A stretch of 14,012 nt of DNA from positions 10,463 to 24,474 of the forward strand of contig DQCR01000044.1 in NCBI GenBank assembly GCA_003533785.1, given 5' to 3'. The notes under the pieces are model-generated. The model ran no database searches and was not told where the DNA came from. It was given only the letters and a program-made list of their open reading frames with translations. This DNA is from Flavobacteriaceae bacterium (lineage in GTDB: Bacteria > Bacteroidota > Bacteroidia > Flavobacteriales > Flavobacteriaceae). The position numbers and the translations under genes were made by a program. Below, in pieces: positions 1-6,618 of this stretch (its first letter is position 1; each line of letters starts with the position of its first letter).

Positions 1-1
1 T

Positions 2-79
2 TCAGTTATGCTACGAGGCCTTATGGCGGTAAATGTACCAATTTTTTTTATTGAAAAAAAAGAAGCGGAGGACGGATAA
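2..79 (+). CDS. Possible C-terminal end of an upstream gene (partial)
   Basis: This frame is open from the left edge for 25 codons and ends at TAA 77-79, which is followed by a second in-frame-independent stop-rich stretch. The readable tail is hydrophobic, then charged, ending EKKEAEDG. Such a tail would suit the last membrane segment and cytoplasmic end of a membrane protein, but that is a guess. The other two forward frames close at position 30 or at 52-54. There is no way to tell from 78 bases whether it is translated, and no family can be named. Confidence 0.3.
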   Translation, partial: SVMLRGLMAVNVPIFFIEKKEAEDG

Positions 80-185
80 TAAGAGAAGTCGATGCTATTT
101 TTGAGGGCCAAAGTCTCTTTATGATTTTTGAAAATTTAGAGTTCTGAGCAAGTACGATTACATCTATATATACAGTGAGAAACAG

Positions 186-193
186 TACCTTTG
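186..193 (+). promoter_or_regulatory. Candidate -7 element TACCTTTG before the antiporter
   Basis: The octamer matches the Bacteroidota sigma-A -7 consensus TAnnTTTG exactly and lies 17 nt before the antiporter ATG. No TTG/TTTG -33 partner occurs at 17-23 nt spacing, so this is only half of a promoter. The rest of 80-210 holds nothing else that I recognise. Confidence 0.35.
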
Positions 194-210
194 ATCGAAT
201 ATTCTGACAA

Positions 211-1152
211 ATGGAATTTCTTGCGATCATTTTTGGACTCATACTCCTGATTAAGGGGGGCGAATGGTTAATGAAAGCCGCAGTCTCACTGTCTCTTAGC
301 ATGCGAGTACCTAAAATTGTCATTGGGATGACTGTAGTTTCTTTTGCTACCTCAGCTCCCGAACTCATTGTAAGCTTGCAGTCTTCTTTGTCTGGCCACT
401 CAGACTTAGCCTTGGGAAATGTGATTGGTTCTAATATTGCTAACCTTGCATTTGTTTTAGCCATTACCATCCTAATCTCTCCCATAACAGTCACCCAAAG
501 TTTTTACAAAACCGATTGGCCAATGATGATCCTAGCCACCCTTTTATTTATTGGTTTTCTTAACTCAGACCAAGGATTGGAACAGTGGGAGGGTGCTTGC
601 TTATTTATTCTATTAATCGTCTTTCTGGTTTATCTGATATTATTCCAAAAACAAGCGGTTTACGATGAAGCGCCAGAAGATGACGAATTGTTGCCTCTGC
701 AAAAGACCATAAGCTATTTTTTTTTAGGAGCTGTCGGTTTGTGGCTGGGCTCTGAGACTCTTGTCAAGGGCGCTATTTCTCTAGCCAACAGCTTGGGGGT
801 GAGTGAAAGAATTATTAGTATCACTGTGGTCTCCATAGGGACGAGTATTCCAGAGTTGTCGGCTTCCATTATTGCAGTGATTAATAAAGAAAAGGCTATC
901 TCAATAGGAAACTTGATCGGGTCTAATATTTTTAATTTGATGGCAGTCATGGGGGTTACAGCATTGGTAAATCCAATCCCCGTTGGCGACTTAAATATGT
1001 TGTCGAATGACATCTGGTGGATGCTAGGAATTTCTTTAATGATTTTACCGCTGGTGTTTCTGCCTCGTAAAAAACAGCTGGGTCGCTTGGATGGACTCAT
1101 TCTCTTAATATTATATGTCTGTTTCCTATGGCCTCTGCTTAAGGGATTATAA
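211..1152 (+). CDS. Calcium/sodium antiporter, CaCA family (YrbG-like)
   Basis: Inner-membrane cation exchanger of the Ca2+:cation antiporter superfamily, 313 aa, close to the usual bacterial YrbG length. The two inverted alpha-repeats are clear. Repeat 1 has TVVSFATSAPE (41-51) and GNVIGSN (69-75). Repeat 2 has TVVSIGTSIPE (205-215) and GNLIGSN (233-239). The acidic residues E51 and E215 are the expected ion-binding glutamates. About ten hydrophobic helices are readable, split by an acidic cytoplasmic loop (YDEAPEDDE, 151-159). The start at 211 gives a hydrophobic first helix directly after MEF, as in relatives; the upstream in-frame sequence is AT-rich without a better start. Family knowledge supports Ca2+ or Na+ extrusion; the actual ion cannot be read from sequence. 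It stands alone, convergent with the type II glutamine synthetase gene and separated from it by a terminator. Confidence 0.93.
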   Translation: MEFLAIIFGLILLIKGGEWLMKAAVSLSLSMRVPKIVIGMTVVSFATSAPELIVSLQSSLSGHSDLALGNVIGSNIANLAFVLAITILISPITVTQSFYKTDWPMMILATLLFIGFLNSDQGLEQWEGACLFILLIVFLVYLILFQKQAVYDEAPEDDELLPLQKTISYFFLGAVGLWLGSETLVKGAISLANSLGVSERIISITVVSIGTSIPELSASIIAVINKEKAISIGNLIGSNIFNLMAVMGVTALVNPIPVGDLNMLSNDIWWMLGISLMILPLVFLPRKKQLGRLDGLILLILYVCFLWPLLKGL

Positions 1153-1155
1153 AAA

Positions 1156-1183
1156 AAAATCCTGCCTTTTCAGACAGGATTTT
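1156..1183. terminator. Bidirectional Rho-independent terminator
   Basis: The arms AAAATCCTG (1156-1164) and CAGGATTTT (1175-1183) are perfectly complementary. One C-A mismatch and two further pairs close a TTTC loop. The A-run at 1151-1159 becomes a U-run on the minus strand and the T-run at 1180-1183 serves the plus strand. It can therefore stop both the antiporter transcript and the convergent glutamine synthetase transcript. The minus-strand tail is the longer, so termination is probably stronger for the synthetase. Confidence 0.85.
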
Positions 1184-1209
1184 AAGCATTGAAGTAATGT
1201 ACTTCGAAA

Positions 1210-2217
1210 TTATACCTTAGCCGATTTTACGGTCTTTATAATTCGAGCGGCAATTTTATAAGGGTCTCCGTTGGAAGCTGGGCGACGGTCTTCCAACCAT
1301 CCTTTCCACCCTTTCTCAACTGTCATAATTGGGATACGGATTGAGGCTCCTCGGTCGGACACTCCAAAGCTGAACTCGTCTATGGATTGGGTTTCGTGAT
1401 CACCTGTCAATCGTTGATCGTTGTCTGCACCATAAACCTCGATGTGCTCTTTCACAACAGGGCGAAATGCTTCACATATTTTTTCATAGGTCTCTTTTGA
1501 ACCGCAGGTTCTCAAAGTACTATTGGAAAAGTTGGCGTGCATACCTGATCCATTCCAATCAGTGGCTCCAAGGGGCTTTGGATGCCAATCGATGGCCAAA
1601 CCATACTTTTCTCCCAGACGCTCGAGTAAGTAGCGTGATACCCACATTTGGTCTCCAGCTTCCCGAGCCCCTTTAGAAAAACATTGGTATTCCCACTGGC
1701 CAGCAGCAACTTCAGCGTTGATACCTTCAACATTAATTCCTGCCTCAAGACAAAGGTCTAAATGCTCCTCTACCATTTCCCTTCCAAAAGCATTTTTGGC
1801 TCCAGCAGAGCAGTAGAATTGCCCTTGTGGGGTTTGGTCTTTTGGAAAACCAAGAGGGAGATTCGTTTCGGGATCCCAAAGGAAATATTCTTGTTCAAAT
1901 CCAAACCAGAAATCATTGTCGTCATCATCTATTGCTGCTCTTCCATTCGACTCGTGTGCCGTTCCGTCAGCATTCAATACTTCTGTCATTACTAAAAAAC
2001 CATCCTTACGATCTGGATCTGGAAACACAGATACGGGTTGCAACAAACAGTCGGAAGACCCTCCTTCGGCTTGTTGGGTGGAAGATCCATCAAATGACCA
2101 TAGAGGCGCATCTTCTAATTTTCCACTAAAGTCATCAACAATTTTTGTTTTGCTTCGCAAATTAGCTGTGGGCTTGTAGCCGTCCAGCCAAATGTATTCG
2201 AGTTTTGATTTGCTCAT
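1210..2217 (-). CDS. glnII: Glutamine synthetase type II (beta-grasp, eukaryotic-like)
   Basis: Cytoplasmic enzyme joining ammonium to glutamate with ATP to give glutamine. The 335-aa length and motifs fit GSII (about 330-370 aa), not GSI (about 470 aa). The beta-grasp N-domain carries WSFDGSST (40-47) and the GGSSD segment (52-56). The catalytic domain has FGFEQEYF (105-112) with metal-binding glutamates E108 and E110, NGSGMHAN (222-229), the TGDHET stretch (271-276), DRGASIRIP (288-296) and LEDRRPASN (308-316). No adenylylation-loop tyrosine of GSI type is expected in this class, so control is probably transcriptional or by feedback. ATG 2217 gives the family start SKLEYIWLDG. A TACATTTG -7 element lies 22 nt upstream. 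It is divergent from the type III enzyme gene, an unusual pairing suggesting joint nitrogen control. An acidic run DDDDND (97-102) precedes the catalytic domain. Confidence 0.95.
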   Translation of the reverse strand: MSKSKLEYIWLDGYKPTANLRSKTKIVDDFSGKLEDAPLWSFDGSSTQQAEGGSSDCLLQPVSVFPDPDRKDGFLVMTEVLNADGTAHESNGRAAIDDDDNDFWFGFEQEYFLWDPETNLPLGFPKDQTPQGQFYCSAGAKNAFGREMVEEHLDLCLEAGINVEGINAEVAAGQWEYQCFSKGAREAGDQMWVSRYLLERLGEKYGLAIDWHPKPLGATDWNGSGMHANFSNSTLRTCGSKETYEKICEAFRPVVKEHIEVYGADNDQRLTGDHETQSIDEFSFGVSDRGASIRIPIMTVEKGWKGWLEDRRPASNGDPYKIAARIIKTVKSAKV

Positions 2218-2239
2218 TGGTACTATTTTTTTAATTTCT

Positions 2240-2247
2240 CAAATGTA
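2240..2247 (-). promoter_or_regulatory. Candidate -7 element TACATTTG for the type II glutamine synthetase
   Basis: On the minus strand the octamer is an exact TAnnTTTG match, 22 nt before the start codon. A TTG (2272-2274 read on minus) sits 24 nt upstream, slightly longer than the usual 17-23 nt spacing. A transcript starting here would have a very short, AT-rich leader without a Shine-Dalgarno sequence. Confidence 0.5.
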
Positions 2248-2338
2248 ACTTTTTTACCGTCTGACCATCGACAAGAGGGGGGTAATTAATCAACATTCTA
2301 TAAACTTTTACTAATACCCTATTTTTAGGAGGGTAAAA

Positions 2339-2364
2339 TTGATAAAAATTGATTTTTTTATCAA
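2339..2364. repeat. Perfect 10-bp inverted repeat, candidate operator
   Basis: TTGATAAAAA (2339-2348) and TTTTTATCAA (2355-2364) are exact reverse complements around a 6-nt loop. Nested inside is TTGAT-N6-ATCAA (2349-2364), so two overlapping dyads share the right arm. A further TTTATCAA copy lies at 2378-2385. A dimeric regulator binding site is plausible. It is not a standard FNR box, which has 4 nt between half-sites. A simple terminator is unlikely because the stem has only two G/C pairs. Confidence 0.55.
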
Positions 2365-2391
2365 AAAACTCAAAAAATTTATCAATCCATA

Positions 2392-2399
2392 TATTTTTG
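2392..2399 (+). promoter_or_regulatory. Weak candidate -7 element TATTTTTG for the type III glutamine synthetase
   Basis: It matches TAnnTTTG but lies in a very AT-rich context where chance matches are likely, and it has no -33 partner at the usual spacing. If used, it would give a leader of about 110 nt and would place the TTGAT/ATCAA cluster immediately upstream of, or over, the promoter. Confidence 0.25.
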
Positions 2400-2517
2400 T
2401 ACGGAAAAGGAATAAAAAGATGTTTTGCCATTATATTTAAAATAGCGAACTTATTTCTGTAATGAATTATGCCCCAAAACCTCAATATGAATTCACTGTA
2501 TACTTAAAACAAATCCC

Positions 2518-4644
2518 ATGCAAACCGAGACTTTTTCCATGCCTTTTGGCGCTTACGTTTTTAATGAGACTGTACTAATTCAGTACCTGAATAAGGAAGC
2601 CTTTACTAAAATCACACAAGCCATTATTAGCGGTTCAAAAATAGACCGTGTCCTTGCAGATCAAATAGCTGCCGCCATGAAAACTTGGGCTTTGTCGAAA
2701 GGAGCCACCCATTATACCCATTGGTTCCAACCACTCACAGGAGCAACAGCTGAAAAACACGATGCCTTTTATGATCGAGCAGAAACAGGAGAACCCATAG
2801 TAAAATTTGAAGGAGATCAATTGGTTCAACAAGAACCCGATGCGTCAAGTTTCCCCAGTGGAGGCATCCGCAATACTTTTGAAGCAAGAGGCTACACGGC
2901 TTGGGATCCCTCATCCCCTGCGTTTGTCTATGGCACTACATTGTGCATCCCCACTATCTTTGTCTCCTACACTGGGGAAGCTTTGGATTTCAAAACGCCC
3001 TTGATCAAATCACTGCACGCTTTGGACAAGGCTGCTACAGCAGTGTGCCGGTATTTTGATAAAAATACCTCTCGTGTGGTGGCAACCCTAGGGTGGGAAC
3101 AGGAATATTTTCTAGTTGATAAGGAACGAGCGGCCACACGCCCTGATCTCATCTTAACTGGACGCACACTTATGGGTCATGAGTCTTCCAAAGGCCAACA
3201 GTTAGACGATCATTATTTTGGATCCATCCCTACCCGTGTTTTGGATTTTATGCAAGCGTTGGAAAAAGAATGTTGGCTCTTGGGAATTCCAGTAAAAACC
3301 AGACATAACGAAGTAGCACCAAGCCAATTCGAACTAGCTCCCATCTATGAGGAAGTGAATTTAGCCGTAGATCACAACGCCTTATTGATGGATATAATGA
3401 ATCGAATAGCGGACAAGCACCAATTTAAGGTTTTGTTGCACGAAAAGCCTTTTGCAGGAATCAACGGTTCAGGAAAACACAACAATTGGTCTTTGGCCAC
3501 CAATAAAGGGATTAATTTATTGAGCCCTGGAAAAACACCCATGTCCAATCTCCAATTCCTTACCTTTTTTATTAGTACAATTGGAGCTGTACTGGAACAC
3601 GAATCCCTTCTTCGTGCAGCTATTGCCAGTTCAGGAAACGATCATCGATTGGGAGCCAATGAAGCTCCTCCAGCCATTATTTCTGTTTTTATTGGACAAC
3701 AACTTTCGAAAGTATTGGATGACTTGGAACATGTCTCCAAAGGAAAACTTTCTCCCCAGGAAAAAACCGATTTGAAACTCAACGTTATTGGAAAAATTCC
3801 TGAAATCCTTTTAGATAATACGGATCGAAATAGAACTTCTCCTTTTGCTTTCACTGGAAATAAATTTGAATTCCGGGCGGTAGGATCCAGTGCCAATTGT
3901 GCCAAGCCGATGACTGTATTGAATGCCATGGTTGCTGAACGGTTGAATGCCTTTAAGGAACAAACTGATGCGCTTATTGAAAAAAAAGGTATGAAGAAAG
4001 ATGATGCTATTTTCAATGTGTTACGCGATCAAATTAAAGGAATAAAAAGCATTCTTTTCGAGGGAGATGGTTATTCGAAAGAATGGGAAAAAGAATCGGC
4101 TAAGCGGGGACTAAGCAACAATAAAACAACGCCCGAAGCGCTTCCCGCTTACATCCATGAGAAAAGTGTATTATTATTCGAACACCTGAACATCTTCACA
4201 GAAAGAGAATTAATAGCCCGTTACCAAGTTGATTTGGAAGAATATGTGATGAAAACACAAATTGAGGCACGAACCTTGGGGGATATCTCTCGAAATCATG
4301 TTATCCCAACAGGAATTCGGTATCAAAATACACTCATCGAAAATGTGCGTGGACTCAAAGAGATCTACGGAGAGGCTTTCGAAAAACACGCCAAAGAACA
4401 AATGGTCATTATTGAGCGTATTTCTCAACATATTGCGGCGATTAATAGAGGAGTCAATGCGATGATTTCTGCACGTAAAAAAGCCAATCAACTAAGCGAT
4501 GCACACCAAAAAGCAATGGCTTACTGTAAAGAAGTATTTCCTTTTTTTGAAGAAATCCGTTACCAGTGCGATAAATTAGAATTGATTGTAGATGCTTCCC
4601 TGTGGCCGATGGCCAAATACCGTCAACTCTTGTTTATGCAATAG
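2518..4644 (+). CDS. glnN: Glutamine synthetase type III (GSIII)
   Basis: Large-subunit glutamine synthetase, forming dodecamers in studied Bacteroidota and cyanobacteria; same reaction as the type II enzyme. The 708 aa fit the family (about 700-730). Recognisable blocks are HYTHWFQPLTG (65-75), QQEPDASSFPSGGIRNTFEA (104-123), the catalytic WEQEYFLVD (193-201), NGSGKHNNW (316-324), NDHRLGANEAPPA (374-386), the DRNRTSPFAFTGN stretch (436-448) and the C-terminal LWPMAKYRQLLF (695-706). ATG 2518 is the only reasonable start because an in-frame TGA lies at 2488-2490 with no ATG after it. The N-terminus is about 10-20 residues shorter than Bacteroides GSIII as I recall it, which does not touch catalytic parts. 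It is divergent from the type II gene and followed 68 nt later by purM on the same strand. Regulation probably comes from the spacer upstream. Confidence 0.96.
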   Translation: MQTETFSMPFGAYVFNETVLIQYLNKEAFTKITQAIISGSKIDRVLADQIAAAMKTWALSKGATHYTHWFQPLTGATAEKHDAFYDRAETGEPIVKFEGDQLVQQEPDASSFPSGGIRNTFEARGYTAWDPSSPAFVYGTTLCIPTIFVSYTGEALDFKTPLIKSLHALDKAATAVCRYFDKNTSRVVATLGWEQEYFLVDKERAATRPDLILTGRTLMGHESSKGQQLDDHYFGSIPTRVLDFMQALEKECWLLGIPVKTRHNEVAPSQFELAPIYEEVNLAVDHNALLMDIMNRIADKHQFKVLLHEKPFAGINGSGKHNNWSLATNKGINLLSPGKTPMSNLQFLTFFISTIGAVLEHESLLRAAIASSGNDHRLGANEAPPAIISVFIGQQLSKVLDDLEHVSKGKLSPQEKTDLKLNVIGKIPEILLDNTDRNRTSPFAFTGNKFEFRAVGSSANCAKPMTVLNAMVAERLNAFKEQTDALIEKKGMKKDDAIFNVLRDQIKGIKSILFEGDGYSKEWEKESAKRGLSNNKTTPEALPAYIHEKSVLLFEHLNIFTERELIARYQVDLEEYVMKTQIEARTLGDISRNHVIPTGIRYQNTLIENVRGLKEIYGEAFEKHAKEQMVIIERISQHIAAINRGVNAMISARKKANQLSDAHQKAMAYCKEVFPFFEEIRYQCDKLELIVDASLWPMAKYRQLLFMQ

Positions 4645-4689
4645 TTAAAAAGTCTTTTGTTGGGTATGGCTACTCTTACAATGAAACTG

Positions 4690-4697
4690 TATTTTTG
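4690..4697 (+). promoter_or_regulatory. Candidate -7 element TATTTTTG for purM
   Basis: Exact TAnnTTTG match in the 68-nt gap between the type III glutamine synthetase gene and purM, 15 nt before the purM ATG. TTG occurs at 4660-4662, 27 nt upstream, too far for a standard -33 spacing. It suggests purM may have its own promoter besides read-through. Confidence 0.35.
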
Positions 4698-4712
4698 CAT
4701 CAAAGTAGTTTT

Positions 4713-5885
4713 ATGACGTCAAGCGATCGCTATGCTCAAAGAGGGGTTTCCTCACAAAAAGAGGATGTTCACAAAGCCATTGAAAATATTGATAAAGGCT
4801 TATATCCAAAGGCATTCTGTAAGGTCATACCCGATCATCTTACGGGGAGTTCTCAACATGCTTTGGTGATGCATGCAGACGGGGCAGGAACCAAATCTTC
4901 ACTGGCCTACCTCTATTGGAAAGAAACAGGAGACCTCTCGGTGTGGAAAGGGATTGCTCAAGATGCGCTAGTCATGAATTTAGATGATTTATTGTGTGTA
5001 GGGGTCACACAGGATATTCTTTTATCTTCTACTATCGGCCGAAATAAAAATCGAATCCCTGGAGAAGTAATTGGTGCCATAATCAATGGGACAGAGGAAC
5101 TCATCGAAGAGCTCAATTCGTTTGGCGTTCAGATAATAAGTACTGGAGGTGAAACGGCTGATGTTGGTGATTTGGTTCAAACCATCATTGTAGATTCTAC
5201 AGTCACTGCTCGTATTCACCGTTCTGATATTATAAATAATGCAAATATAAAAGCAGGAGATGTTATTGTTGGTTTAGCGAGTTACGGTCAAGCCAGCTAT
5301 GAAAAAACCTATAATGCTGGAATGGGAAGCAATGGCCTTACCTCCGCTCGACACGATGTTTTTGAAAAATATTTGGCAACTTCCTACCCAGAAAGTTTTG
5401 ATGCTTCCGTACCCAGTTCCTTGGTGTATTCTGGTTCTAAGAAACTTACAGACCGCATGCCAGGGACAGCTCAGACTGTGGGGCAAATGGTCTTGTCTCC
5501 CACACGCACCTATGCTCCTATTGTCAAGAAGATTTTTGATACTATTGGTCGCCAGCATATCCATGGGATGGTTCATTGCAGTGGAGGGGCACAAACCAAA
5601 ATTTTACATTTTATTGACCAGCTCCATGTGATTAAAGATAATTTATTGCCCATCCCTCCATTGTTTCAGCTTATCCAAGAGGAATCTCATACCTCTGGAA
5701 AAGAAATGTATGAAGTATTCAATATGGGACATCGACTGGAATTTTACCTTCCTGAATCATTGGCTAGGGAGCTAATAGCCGTATCAGAATCATTCAACGT
5801 TCCTGCTCAAATTATTGGTCGCGTAGAAGCGGCTCCCCAAAAAAAAGTTAGTATTCAGTCTGAACTAGGATCCTTTACGTATTAG
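4713..5885 (+). CDS. purM: Phosphoribosylformylglycinamidine cyclo-ligase (AIR synthase), Bacteroidota type
   Basis: Fifth step of purine synthesis in the cytoplasm: ATP-dependent ring closure of FGAM to AIR. The protein is the divergent PurM form found in Bacteroidota (about 390 aa rather than about 345). Motifs, numbered from the chosen start, are HADGAGTKSS (54-63), the QDALVMNLDDLLCVG stretch (83-97), STGGETADVGD (143-153), MGSNGLTSARHD (204-215) and HGMVHCSGGAQTK (284-296). The frame is open back to 4602, but those 37 extra residues overlap the end of the glutamine synthetase gene and match nothing in the family. ATG 4713 gives the expected start with RYAQRGVSSQKEDVH. Product is 390 aa. 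Glutamine from the preceding enzyme feeds earlier steps of this pathway. No good terminator follows, only a T-run at 5886-5892. Confidence 0.93.
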   Translation: MTSSDRYAQRGVSSQKEDVHKAIENIDKGLYPKAFCKVIPDHLTGSSQHALVMHADGAGTKSSLAYLYWKETGDLSVWKGIAQDALVMNLDDLLCVGVTQDILLSSTIGRNKNRIPGEVIGAIINGTEELIEELNSFGVQIISTGGETADVGDLVQTIIVDSTVTARIHRSDIINNANIKAGDVIVGLASYGQASYEKTYNAGMGSNGLTSARHDVFEKYLATSYPESFDASVPSSLVYSGSKKLTDRMPGTAQTVGQMVLSPTRTYAPIVKKIFDTIGRQHIHGMVHCSGGAQTKILHFIDQLHVIKDNLLPIPPLFQLIQEESHTSGKEMYEVFNMGHRLEFYLPESLARELIAVSESFNVPAQIIGRVEAAPQKKVSIQSELGSFTY

Positions 5886-5951
5886 TTTTTTTGTAATTCA
5901 CTAGGGATTTTGTTCATTTTTGTTCAAATTTGATACGTAGGGCTGCAGGCT

Positions 5952-5969
5952 AAGTAGTATCTACTTTTG
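5952..5969 (+). promoter_or_regulatory. Candidate promoter -7 element overlapped by a 15-nt dyad
   Basis: TACTTTTG (5962-5969) matches TAnnTTTG and lies 20 nt before the lipoprotein ATG. An inverted repeat AAGTAG-TAT-CTACTT (5952-5966) overlaps its 5' half, an arrangement typical of repressor sites; the binding factor is unknown. No TTG lies at the ideal -33 spacing (TTTG is at 5929-5932, 29 nt away). The remainder of the 104-nt gap after purM shows only T-rich sequence. Confidence 0.4.
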
Positions 5970-5989
5970 CTAATAGAAAAAGAATAATT

Positions 5990-6607
5990 ATGAATTTAAA
6001 TTTCAAATCCTTTTTAAGGACTCTCCCTCTTTTACTGCTAATTGGTGCTTGTTCTTCCGGGTATGACGACGATACTTCCTCCTATCAAGGGGAAACCGGA
6101 GCCAACTCTGCGTCTGCTCCAGCGACCCCCTCAACTAGTAGCTCAACTACTTCTGGTAGCGGAACAGCTACTTCAGGAAGCAGCACAACAGATACAACCG
6201 CTACGGATTCAAGCACGCTAGAGCCCACCGTTTGGAGTGGAGAATTAGTCACCTTCACCAAAACCGACGGAAGCGATCCAAATGATGAAAGTAATCAAGA
6301 CCGATTGACATCAAATGTTTGGATAACGCGAGGCAATGGAGGCGGACAAATCTATAATGCCGCAGTGAATAGCAGTGCCAATAAGGAGCTTAGTCCCGTT
6401 GGTACGGAATGGGCGGTAGGTCTATTGGAAGATAGAGCCACCCTCACTTTTGAAAATTTTAGGTCAGCCGTAACTAAACCCCAAGAAGTTGTGGATACAA
6501 ATTTAGTAGTTCACTTAATCGAAGATGATATTTACCTAAGTGTTGTATTTACATCTTGGTCCGTTGGCCAAAAAGGAGGATTCCAATACCAAAGAAGCAC
6601 TCCTTAA
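5990..6607 (+). CDS. Ser/Thr-linker lipoprotein with a conserved domain of unknown function
   Basis: A 205-aa lipoprotein of unknown function. Residues 1-20 form a type II signal peptide (R10, then LPLLLLIGA) with lipobox LIGAC and lipid-accepting C21. SSGYDDD follows; acidic residues soon after the cysteine resemble the Bacteroidota lipoprotein export signal for surface display, though the spacing is looser than the classic motif. Residues about 33-78 are a low-complexity Ser/Thr/Ala/Gly linker. The C-terminal domain (about 80-203) opens with WSGELVTFTK and includes NVWITRGNGGGQIYN, SPVGTEWAVG and HLIEDDIYLSVVFTSWS. I recall this block, ending in YQRST, from hypothetical secreted proteins of marine and cyanobacterial genomes, but no function is attached to it. 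Spacing to the next ORF is 11 nt, so co-transcription with the following membrane protein and YceI genes is likely. Start is fixed by the signal peptide. Confidence 0.85.
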   Translation: MNLNFKSFLRTLPLLLLIGACSSGYDDDTSSYQGETGANSASAPATPSTSSSTTSGSGTATSGSSTTDTTATDSSTLEPTVWSGELVTFTKTDGSDPNDESNQDRLTSNVWITRGNGGGQIYNAAVNSSANKELSPVGTEWAVGLLEDRATLTFENFRSAVTKPQEVVDTNLVVHLIEDDIYLSVVFTSWSVGQKGGFQYQRSTP

Positions 6608-6618
6608 ATTATTTATTA

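Larger units (their letters stand above)
2218..2517. promoter_or_regulatory. Shared divergent control region of two glutamine synthetase genes
   Basis: This 300-bp spacer lies between head-to-head glutamine synthetase genes and is much more AT-rich than the flanking coding DNA. It contains the -7 element of the left gene, a weaker candidate for the right gene, a run of six G (2277-2282), and five TTGAT/ATCAA half-sites (2289-2293, 2339-2343, 2349-2353, 2360-2364, 2381-2385). An open frame on the minus strand across it (84 codons, 2231-2485) has the low-complexity F/K/Y/I/N composition of translated AT-rich spacer and resembles nothing known to me, so I do not call it a gene. Joint regulation is inferred from layout only. 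Confidence 0.6.

Noticed and set aside
48..494. 148-codon open frame on the minus strand overlapping the antiporter
   Set aside because: It is antisense to a clearly recognised transporter for most of its length, and its translation has no recognisable motif or sensible composition.
2339..2364. Inverted repeat as a terminator or canonical FNR box
   Set aside because: The stem is almost entirely A/T and lies between divergent starts, not gene ends; FNR boxes need a 4-nt centre, whereas here it is 6 nt or more.
2231..2485. 84-codon minus-strand frame in the spacer between the glutamine synthetases
   Set aside because: Composition is that of translated AT-rich DNA, it would overlap the promoter of the type II gene, and it resembles no known small protein.
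4602..4712. Extended N-terminus of PurM
   Set aside because: The extra 37 residues overlap the glutamine synthetase coding region and have no counterpart in PurM; ATG 4713 matches the family start.
5866..5893. Possible terminator after purM (AACTA...TAGTT followed by T-run)
   Set aside because: Only five pairs, mostly A/T, with a 15-nt loop; too weak to call.
6130..6220. Repeat-like DNA in the lipoprotein gene
   Set aside because: It is simple Ser/Thr/Gly codon bias in a linker, without a regular repeat unit.
6556..6618. Extended start of the b561-like protein
   Set aside because: It lies inside the lipoprotein gene, and the added basic residues would hide a good signal peptide that begins at 6619.
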